A stretch of DNA of 64,000 bases from assembly GCA_033060915.1 (NCBI GenBank), contig CM065399.1:12227501-12291500 (forward strand). The letters are read 5' to 3'. Under the pieces are notes generated by a model. It was not told the DNA's origin. It was given only the letters and a program-made list of their open reading frames with translations, and did no database searches. This stretch comes from Euryodendron excelsum (Eukaryota; Streptophyta; Magnoliopsida; Ericales; Pentaphylacaceae). The position numbers and the translations under genes are program-made. Positions 55,626-64,000 of the stretch are shown one piece after another; the first letter of the stretch is position 1; each line of letters begins with the position of its first letter.

Positions 55626-57163
55626 TCAAAGGTCAAAATCAATATCCTCAGGATCGAAGTTCCCAAAACCCAGATTTGGAGGAGGCAGATAGCTACTTGA
55701 AGCACCAACATCCTGCAAAGAAGATAGAACTGAAATCAGTCACATGAAAGAAGAACTAAACAATAGCAAAGCGAGAAGAAGGAGATAAAATACGACATAC
55801 CCCACCACCTCTCATCTGGGCTAACCGAGCCGTCAAGGAAGCCACATTTGCCTAATACTGATCTCGCTCTGTCTGGTACTGATCGCTCTAACCCTTCACA
55901 GCAGTAAACTCAGCCTGGGGCACGTATCTCCCAGCATGGTGCCACAAGTCGACCACCTCTTGGCCCACAGCATATCCGCCGACTACTACCTCAAACTGGG
56001 TGAAGGCGCTGACAAAATGAACCCCGAAGTGTGCAGCATAGTCCGTATCTAGAGGAAGCAAGAACTCGGCACCCGGCTGCCGCTCCTGATAGGGGATAGG
56101 CACTCCCACCACCAGAGCTCCAAACATATACTCCGATGGATCTCTTGTTGATCGAAAGTCCTTATGAAATTGCCACGAGTGTCGCTCTCCTAGATAAAAC
56201 TCCTAAGAATCGTCGTTGAGAAAAGCAGCCCTCGACAGGGACAACGGGACCAAGTATCGCACCATCTCACAATGAATTGATCCAATGAAAGACTGCCAAT
56301 TCACGTCCCTCGATGATGTCAGAACTCGGCAAAAGCAGCTGAAAATGATATACAGAACAAGTCGCTGCCTCATGATGTCGCATCGAGCAAGGGATGGCTC
56401 AACAACAAAGGTACTATCATCCCGACTGAGCTAGGAAACTAGAAAAGTAGAATGCTCGGGAGGGGGCAAGTCCAGCAGAATGCATGCCTCATCTCTACTG
56501 ACTGACTGTAAAGTGATTCGCCGGCTGACGAAGGAAAGCCCCGTGATGATCGCCTAATCCAAGGGGGTGGGACCTAACTCGAAGCCAACAAAATGAAAGA
56601 TCGCAGTCTCTCCAAACCATCGCTTACTCAGTGCCAGCATGAGATGTCTGTTCAGGTGGTTAGCCTGTAATCCCATGAAGGCTCCGAACCAGATCTCAAC
56701 CAAGAAAGCGCGATATGATGGAGCAGCCCACTGCATGGCCACAAAGACCTGATTAACAGCCCCTCTAAAAGGTGTGTGCATCCGCAAAGGGGGAAAATGC
56801 TATCTAAAGTATACACTGGGTTGATAAGCAAGATCCCTGAGCGGTGGGATGTCTGGTAACTCCAGGTCGCCCAAATCAGCATCTGTGTGTCTATGTCTAG
56901 AGGAGACTCTCCTATAACCAGTAACATGATCCCCAAGACCCGGTACCTTCTCCTCAGCACCAATCTCCTTCGCAAAAGGCTTTCTCAACCGGAGGAAAGG
57001 GGTCAACAAGTGGCCTAATCTCCCGTCCACTCTGACTAGACGACGCCTGTCCAGTAGATTGTTGGATACCCCTGGATCGACTGAAGCTGCTAACAGAATC
57101 TGAACGGGCCACCTTCCCAAAGCGGCGTCTCCTCTCGGAACCATCATCACCCACGTCTGCCAT
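55626..57163 (-). pseudogene. Antisense PMD gene of E4, internally deleted
   Basis: ATG at 57,163 (MADVGDDGSERRRRFGKVARS). The N-terminal S/R-rich part is followed by a frameshift near 57,010. PMD blocks then read FRGAVNQVFVAMQWA, SKRWFGETAIFHFVGFELGP and RRITLQSVSRDEACILLDLPPP. At about 56,335 the LVLYIIFSCFC helix joins directly to VNWQSFIGS: some 0.3 kb present in E1 and E2 (the W-rich segment and the VAQRSEITDF helix) is deleted. The C-terminal part keeps PYQERQPGAEFLLPLDTDYAAHFG, a stop at 55,888 and the tail ending DIDFDL. It is antisense to the gag-like frame, like the other copies. Confidence 0.74.
55713..55800 (-). other. Small intron of antisense PMD gene (E4)
   Basis: GTATGTCGTA...TCTTCTTTGCAG, 88 nt, between GGTGGTGGG and GATGTTGGTGCTTC. 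Donor and acceptor are intact and occupy the same position as in E2 and E1. Confidence 0.7.
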
Positions 57164-57164
57164 C

Positions 57165-58203
57165 CTAAAAAGGTAAGCCAAGGTAAGAAGTGGTAATATA
57201 CGGTATATGCAGATAAAAATGATAATAAAATAAATAAATAAATAATCAAAATAAAAAAAATAATAAAATAACATAAAAAAAGATTTCAAATAATAAATCA
57301 AAGTGAATTTCCTACACATTTTGATTTTAAAATCCAATTCTAAGTCAAAATGAATTTCCTACACATTTTGATTTTAAGTCCAGTCTTCTAAGTCAAAATG
57401 AATTTCTTATACATTTTGATTTTAAATCCAATTCTAAGTCAAAATGAATTTCCTACACATTTTGATTTGTCAACTCCGAGTCAAAACAAGTTTTTTAAAA
57501 TTTCTAGGGTTTTCTGTTATTTTCCTTTGAAAAGATTTTATTCAAAACCTCTCCCAACTCTTTTCCAAATTCTAAACATTTTGGCAGAGTTTCGTTTAAA
57601 AATGGTCCCTACAACACCCATAACATCAACACAAAACACAAACCATGCACTCTATAAACATCATCATCACATAACATCAATACCCGCACACAGTTTTAAA
57701 ATTTTTAAACTTCTCAAAAGACTCCTTTCATTTCTCAATAAATCAATGGTTTTCAAAGATGTCCTAAAATTCTTCAAAATCGTTTCAAATATTTTCTAAA
57801 ATATTCCCAAATTTTCTAAATTTTAAACTCTAAAATTTCATCAAATTCTTAAATTTTCTTAATTTTCCAAGTATTTTTCTATTTTTCAAAAAATCAAAAA
57901 TTCTTCGAGTTTTCAAAAATCAGGAAACTTTATACAGCTGTTAAACACATTTTTCTAGAACACACAGTATAAAAATCTAGCCAAAAAACTCAACACCCAA
58001 GCCTATAGGAACAAACCCCCAATTCTTGTAGAAACCTCCTTCACATAATCATGAAAAATCACTGACATTCAATCAAACAAACATCGAAACGCAAAAATAA
58101 CTTCACCACAGTATTCAATACATATCAAAACATTAATTTCCACTACTTACATGGTTCAAAAGGAATTCTACACCTCAAAATCAACATAAACTAAAAAACT
58201 CAT
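57165..58203 (-). other. Probable leader intron of antisense PMD gene (E4)
   Basis: Acceptor TTACCTTTTTAG-GATGG directly before the ATG. The donor place reads ATGAGT at 58,203, against GTGAGT in E1, so this donor seems mutated. The body is AT-rich and about 1.04 kb. It contains the 47-bp array at 57,303-57,474. Confidence 0.38.
57303..57474. repeat. 47-bp tandem array in antisense leader of E4
   Basis: CCTACACATTTTGATTT recurs at 57,311, 57,358, 57,406 (CTTATACATTTTG) and 57,452. Most units also hold TCAAAATG and CATTTTGA, an 8-bp inverted repeat around an 11-base loop. E1 has a single copy near 11,517-11,535. Confidence 0.85.
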
Positions 58204-58575
58204 CTCTTGGAGTTCTCTAGAGAAATCTTTGTTTCTGGCAACTTTTCCGGCGACGGTGTCCACTTTAGGCAATCCCTTGTGGTCCCTTTGAAGCACTATT
58301 GCAATGTCCAAGTCGATTTCCTCGAAATGCCTCTCAGTTTTGCAGAGAAACTTCAACTCCCGCAACAATGTCGAACGAGAAATGTTTCTGGTTTTGCCAA
58401 TTCCGGGCAGCTTTACCCTTTTTCCCGCCAAAACTCGATTTCAAAGGCCTATTGGGCCCGATATCCGTTTCCAAACTCCTATTTTAAAAAAATTTCCAAA
58501 ATCCGTCCCTTTGATTGCCTCACGGTCAATATGGGACTCTTACTCTATCGTTTTCTATCTTCGACAAGCAAAGAT
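58204..58575 (-). other. Conserved segment upstream of the antisense leader intron (possible 5' exon)
   Basis: Aligned with E1 12,273-12,720. On the minus strand both copies can be read as related peptides (RHFEEIDLDIA with KRHFEKTNLDIE; VAGKVARNKDF with VAGKVVGREDF), although each has stops or shifts. It could be a 5' exon of the PMD gene or plain conserved DNA of the element end. Confidence 0.35.
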
Positions 58576-58592
58576 AGAAAAAAAGGGGCAGC
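58576..58592 (+). other. Polypurine tract of E4
   Basis: AGAAAAAAAGGGGCAGC directly before the 3' LTR, whose first bases are TATAAACACTCC (mutated TGTAAGCACCCC). Confidence 0.8.
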
Positions 58593-61500
58593 TATAAACA
58601 CTCCATTTTTGCTCGCTCGACAGTCTCCAGTCCATCCAGACTTGTATTCAAGTCAATATGGACATTTTCCAATCTAAATCAACTTTCCAAGTCTAATCCC
58701 GTCAATCAATGGTTTTCCAGGCCATTTAGGCCCAAATAGAGGCAAAATGACCAAAATGTCCGTAGGGACATTGTTCGGTCCAATTCTAATAGGCACGTCT
58801 TTCTGAAGACGGTAAGTTCCCTTTCCAATTCCATTTCTAATTCCATTTCCAATTTCATTTCCAATTAAATCTAGCACACCTTTCGAGAAAGTTGATTCCT
58901 CAAGGTGGTAAGACCCTCCAATCCGGCACGTTTTCGAGTGAACTCTTCGGAACGGTAAGTCCCTTTAAACTTGTCGACCGGGACGAGACCTTAAGTCCCC
59001 TAGATGGTAGAACGGTTCACCTTTGGCACCTGCTTACCTGCCGATGTAGAAATGTCCGTTTCAGCATGCCTTTCAAGAAAGTTGATTGCTCAAGTACTAA
59101 GTCCATTTAGCAGCTTCCCAAGATCAAGTAGTCTCGGGAATGATCGCGAACCGTCAGAGTAGCAGAAGTACTCGTAAACATCGCAACTGTTAGAGTAACG
59201 GAAGTACTCGTAAACAGGTCGATATAAAGAATTGCCAACCAACCACTGTATCACGAGACCGCCGTCAGAGTGACGGAAACACTCAAAACCTAGGTCAACA
59301 ACAGTGCCTGCTAGCCCACTTCAGTGAAAAATGACCAAACTACTCCTATGGTCATTTCTGGCACGTTTCTAGAGAAAGTACCTAAGTCCTCAGAACGGTA
59401 AGTCCACCTTTTGAAGATTGTCTTAAAGGCAATCCGACATGATCAAGTGCCTTCTAGTCAGTTTCAGACCAATTTCGAGACATTCCGGTTAAGATGAACA
59501 TTTTGCCCTTAGGCATCCGAACGACCCGGGAACCACACTGGCTCTGGGTATCAAAGTGGTAACCTTCCGAGAATTTTTTTTGTAGTATTCTTGACCTTTT
59601 GTTATCTCTCCGGATCATTTCGAGTCAATTTCGACAAACCCGGTGCAAAATGACCGTTTTGCCCTTAGAGAGCCGGTCGCCCTTTTCCGACCACACCGGC
59701 TCTGGATATCAAATCGGTAACCTTTGCAAATCTTCTAAATAATGTTTCCAAACCTTGAGTCTTCTTTCAGGATATTCTGAGTCCGTCTCAGTAGCTTTTC
59801 TGCTCGGTTGACCGTTTCGCCGCTAATGGCCTAGTTGAACCTCCAAGCACATCTTGTCATCATTTTTCAAGTCTAATACCTCTGGGACTCTATTTTAAGA
59901 GTTCCTGCTCCTTTTTAACCTTCTGGGCCATTCCCGGTCCTCTAAATCTTTCTTGGACCTTCTAGAGTCACTCGTAGTGAAGCTAGGCTAAAAATTGCAT
60001 GGTAGTCACTAGTACAGGTGCCCAAATCTTCCGAAGATACGTTGCTTGCCGACTTAAAAACTTTCCTAAGTAGCTGGCGCCACTCCTAGTGGTGCCAGAG
60101 AGATTTTTAGCATGACGCCACTGCAATAGGTGTAAAGTCATTCCTTTGTCAATAAATACAGAACCTCCTCCAGTGTGAAAGAGGTTCACAAACTCAGTTT
60201 AAAAATCTCATTCTTCGATATATAGAGCTCGTAGCCTCCCTAAACCCTAGTTTTCTTTAGGTTTTTCAAACCCTAGCCTCCATACACAAACTTTGGTTCA
60301 CATACACTCTTATACACTTATACACTAGCCTCCAAAACTTCTATTGAAGACTTGAAGTGCTGCAACCCGAAGCTCTCGAAGATCAAGACAAGTTCCCAAA
60401 GATCAAGACGAAGACTAAAGCAAAGACCAAAGCAAAGCAAGACAAACAAAGAGCGCAAAGCAAAGCAAAATAAAGAAGACACAATGTAGGCTCTCTATTT
60501 AAATTTATGCATCTTTCCCCTCTCTCTTCTCCCTCTGAACCCACTTGGGTTTTCTTCTATTTTAATCCGTCATCTTCTCCCCCCCCCCCCCAACCCAACA
60601 TTCTTGCATGCTTGAAACAAAGGACTTCCTCAGTCCATGTGTAGGATTAGGCTATTAGAGGTCACCGTGTCGAGGGTTTTCTTTTGGTCTAACCAGAGAC
60701 CACGTGGGTTCGACCCTCTTGATTATGTGGTGAAGCCTCTAACCTTGTATGTTCAAGATCTCAACTTGCATTATGCATATCATGCTCTTGTATTCCTCCA
60801 AAATCCGTTTTTAAACTTGTTTTCAAAACTTGCATCAAAACCATTTTCAAAACTTGCATTAAAAGTTTTCTTTTTCAAAACTTGTTTTCAAAATCACAAT
60901 CCTAAGGTGATTTTAGCATTTTCATGGTTAAGGTTGCTTTAGGAAAGTGTTACATTTAAAGTGACCAATATGGGCCATATTTTCAAATTTTTGTTGTTTT
61001 CAAAACCACTATCTTAGAGTGGTTCTAGCCTTCTTATAGTTAGAATTGCTTTTGGAAAGTAAGACATTTTCATGGGCTTTCTAAAAACTCTCTTTCCAAA
61101 ATCCCTCTTTCTAAAAATCTCTTTTTCTAATACACTTTCTAAAAATTTTCTTCAATCTCCTTTTCAAAATTCCTTTCTAAATTGTTTTCTAAAACTTCCC
61201 TTCATAGAACTCTTTCCAAACTCCTTTCCAAAAAACTTTCCTCAAAATTTACTTTTTGAAAACGTTCCTTAAATTTCCTTCCTAAAAACTCTTTCTAACA
61301 ATCTCTATCCAAAAATCTTTTTCCTAAAAGCTTCTTCCAAAATCTTCTTTCTAAAACTCCTCTTTTAGAAACAAAATTTAATCCCTTGTTTTAGGAAATA
61401 AGAATCTCAATCCTTCCAACTCCAAATCTTTCCTAAATCCACTTCTTTCTAATCTCATACTTTCCTAAATCTTAAGTTTCTAGAACTTAAACTTTTAAAT

Positions 61501-62782
61501 CTTTCCTTAAACTTTAAGCTTCCCAAATCTTTCGTAATTTCAACCCTTTCCTAATTCCATACCTTTCTAAATTTTGACTTTCCAAATCTAAGTTTTCAAA
61601 CCTTTCTTAAACTCAAACCTTTCCTAATCTCAAGAATTTCTAAACTCAATACTTTCTTACTTTCAAAACTTTCCTATTTCAAAATATTCTAAATTCAAAA
61701 CTTTGTAATTTCAATACTTTCTTAAAATGAAACCTTTCCTATTTCGAAACCTTTACTATTTCAAAAACTTTCCTATTTTGAAACTTCCCTAATTCAAAAA
61801 CTTTGCTAAAATAAAATTTTTCTAATTCGAATCTTTCCTAAATTCCAACTTCCTTAATCTTCCAAGTCCAACATTCGAGTCAAATCTTTCTTAATCTCAA
61901 GTCCTTCCTAAATCTTATCTTTCCTAAGTCTAGGTTTCCCAAATCTCAATCTTTCCAAAACAAGTCCAAATCTTTCTTCTAAGTTCTATCTCTCCAAATC
62001 AAAGTCCAATCTTTTCAATTCCAAATTCCAAATTTCAATATTTTATTTTAAGTTCCAATTAAACCCTTTTTCAAATAATTTTTTTTTCAAATCAAACATT
62101 TTATTTTCTATCGGACTCTTGTCCAAATTACGACTAGCCTGATTCCTCAAAAAGGATACGTAGGCAACCTTCATGGGTGCGGTCACCACCTTTTTCAAAC
62201 TTCTATTTCCACAACTTTTTTTCAACTTCCAATTCCATGATCTATTTCAAACTTTCAATTTCAAATTTCTATTTCCAAATCTCTATTTCCAATTTCTAAA
62301 ACTTTCCAATTTCAAATCTATCTTTTCAAATTTCTTTTTAAATCAAATTAATTTCTTTTCAAATCTATTTACAAATCTATTTTCCAATTCTCTCTCCTGC
62401 AATTGCATATCATACATTATTATTTTCAAAGTTGTTTTATAAAGTGGATAGAATTGGACATTTGTTAATCGTGGACTATGATGGATAAATCTAGGGTGAA
62501 TAGACATGTAGGTACTACAAGGGCGAGGTAGGGTGATGATTTAGTGCGTCTTTCTTATACGTAACCAACCTCCGAACCTAGGATCACTGTTTTCAAAAAC
62601 CAAATGGAGTGATTTTTCAAAAAGGGCTTAAATATTTTTCAAAGGTTGCCAAACAACCTGTTTTCTTAAAACCCTCTCTTGAGGAAGTATTTTCAAAAAT
62701 CGTTTTCAAAAACCCTAAGTTTAGTCTTCGGATTGTGCTTAATTTTTAGGTGACCTAACTCACCTTAATCAAGTTAGGTGAT
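58593..62782 (+). repeat. E4 3' LTR, cut by E6
   Basis: Parallel to 40,940-45,355. It has three small stem-loops with intact pairing (59,157-59,173, about 59,193-59,209, 59,268-59,284), two 157-bp units and the palindrome CTGGCGCCACTCCTAGTGGTGCCAG near 60,075. The TATA position reads AATAAATA. A deletion of about 0.4 kb is seen near 61,362 against the 5' copy. A C run lies at 60,580-60,592. The last 170 bp of the LTR are displaced beyond the window by E6. Confidence 0.87.
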
Positions 62783-62969
62783 TGTAAGCACCCCATTTTT
62801 GACCGCTCGGCAGTCTACACTCTGTCCAAACTTGTGTTCAAGTCATTGTGGGCGTATTCCAATCGAAACCGACTCTCTAAGTCTAAATCTCGTCTGTCCA
62901 TCACTTCGGGGGCCCACCAGGCCCAAATAGAGGCAAAATGACCAAAATGCTCTTAGGGGCATTGTCTTT

Positions 62970-63345
62970 TCCAATTCCAATTCCAATCCCTCTCTCGAGA
63001 CAGTTTATTCCTCGAGACGGTTCCAAATCAGGCACGTCTTTCTGAAGACGGTAAGTCCCCTTTCCAATCCCTCTCTCTCGACAGTTTATTTCTCGAGACG
63101 GTTCCAAATCAGGCACGTCTTTCTGAAGACGGTAAGTCCCCTTTCCAATCCCTCTCTCAAGATAGTTTATTCCTCAAGACGGTTCCAAATCAGGCACGTC
63201 TTTCCAAAGACGGTAAGTCCCCTTTCTAATCCCTCTCTCGAGACAGTTTATTCCTCGAGACGGTCCCAAATCAGGCATGTCTTTTCGGAGATGGTAAGAC
63301 TCCTTTCCAATCCCTCTCTGAAGACAGTTTATTCCTTGACACGGT
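62970..63345 (+). repeat. 81-bp minisatellite in E6
   Basis: GGCACGTCTTTC recurs at 63,031, 63,112, 63,193 and 63,274, exactly 81 bp apart, with CTCTCTCGAGACAGTTTATT pieces between. These are the same unit as in E5, read on the other strand. About four and a half units. Confidence 0.92.
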
Positions 63346-63559
63346 TCGAGTAGCGAAAATACTCACAAACATCATAACTGTTAGAGTAGCGAAAATACTC
63401 ACAAGCAGGTCGATAGAGGGAATTGCCAACAAACCCTTGTACCACACGACCGCCATCAGAGTGGTGGAAACACTCAAAACCCAGGTTGACACCGGTGCCT
63501 GCTAGCTCACTTCGGTGAAAAATGACTGAACTACCTCTTGGGCCTTTTTCGAGACTTTC

Positions 63560-64000
63560 CGGTCAAGATGACCATTCTGCCCCTAGGCATCCGAACGCCC
63601 CGGGAACCACACCGGCTCTAGGTATCAGACCGGTAACCTTCTGAGATTACTTCTTATAGTATTCTCAACCTTCCTCTGCCTTTCCGGATCATTCCGAGTC
63701 AATTCCGGCAAACCCGGTGCAAAATGACCGTTTTGCCCTTGGAGGGCCGGTCACCTTTTCCGACCACACCGGCTCAGGGTATCAAACCGGTAACCTCCCA
63801 AGAATGCTTTTATAGTGTTCTCAACCTCCCTTTATCTTTTCGAATCATTCCGAGTCAGTTCCGGCCAAGCCGGTGCAAAATGACCATTTTGCCCCTGATG
63901 GGCCAGTCACCTTTTCCAACCACACCGGCTCTGGGTATCAAACCGAAAACCTTTGGGAGCATTATAAATAATGTTTTCAAATCTTAAGTCTTCTTCCAGG
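63560..64000 (+). repeat. 157-bp tandem repeat in E6 (three units)
   Basis: ACCACACCGGCTC starts at 63,606, 63,763 and 63,919 (spacing 157 and 156). Each unit carries AAAATGACC(A/G)TTTTGCCC. Confidence 0.88.

Larger units (their letters stand above)
40940..62782 (+). mobile_element. E4: third copy of the pol-less Tat/Ogre-like family, with E5 nested inside
   Basis: Same plan as E1: 5' LTR, PBS, leader, gag-like frame, spacer, antisense PMD gene, PPT, 3' LTR. The spacer is interrupted by solo LTR E5, and the 3' LTR is cut at 62,782 by E6. Without E5 the element would be about 16.4 kb in the window. LTR features group it with E2 (single 47-bp unit) rather than with E1, E5 and E6. Confidence 0.88.
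62783..64000 (+). mobile_element. E6: LTR of the same family, running out of the window
   Basis: TGTAAGCACCCC at 62,783 follows an interrupted E4 LTR (AAGTTAGGTG-AT). The 1.2 kb in view covers the 81-bp array, the stem-loop cluster and three 157-bp units. It may be the 5' LTR of a full element or another solo LTR. The left target duplication would be GTGAT (62,778-62,782). Confidence 0.88.

Overview
This 64-kb window is plant nuclear DNA made entirely of nested transposable elements. I found no host gene, rRNA, tRNA or CRISPR array. The organism is a flowering plant, probably a eudicot with a large repeat-rich genome. The evidence is Tat/Ogre-type LTR retrotransposons (LTRs starting TGTAAGCACCCC, PBS of the form TGGCGACTCCACTGGGGA), an Athila-lineage Ty3/gypsy element, a plant mobile domain (PMD) reading frame and a hAT transposase relic. 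Species cannot be named from the sequence alone.

Layout, with my own labels. E1 (1-16,946, plus): Tat/Ogre-like element with 5' LTR (start outside the window), PBS, decayed gag-like frame, an antisense PMD gene, PPT and 3' LTR. E2 (16,947-26,607, minus): same family; its PMD gene is cut by E1 and its 3' part lies left of the window. E3 (26,608-39,633, minus): decayed Athila element with gag, protease, RT, RNase H, integrase and a 3' extra ORF; its 3' LTR is cut by E2. A hAT transposase relic (39,634-40,622, minus) is cut by E3. E4 (40,940-62,782, plus): third copy of the Tat/Ogre-like family. E5 (49,960-55,363, minus): solo LTR inside E4, with a visible 5-bp target duplication. E6 (62,783 to the end, plus): another LTR of the family, inserted in the 3' LTR of E4. 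Insertion order on the left is hAT, then E3, then E2, then E1. On the right it is hAT (or its flank), then E4, then E5 and E6 independently.

The most notable feature is the E1/E2/E4 family. All three copies have the same plan: about 3.5-5 kb LTRs, a short gag-like frame with a CX2H...GHX4C knuckle, no visible protease, RT, RNase H or integrase, and on the opposite strand a PMD gene of about 580 codons. That gene has a small GT-AG intron near its 3' end in all three copies, and probably a longer 5' leader intron. This looks like a non-autonomous family mobilised in trans that keeps an intron-bearing antisense gene. Antisense PMD-type extra ORFs are known in the Tat lineage; the pol-less arrangement with conserved antisense introns is what deserves follow-up.

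The LTRs are rich in internal structure: 47-bp and 81-bp minisatellites, a 157-bp tandem repeat, a cluster of small stem-loops with a compensatory base-pair change, GGCGCCACT palindromes beside the TATA box, a roughly 2-kb G-poor tract, and a PBS-like word 160 bp upstream of the real PBS. All comparisons are by eye. No alignment, database search or divergence calculation was run.
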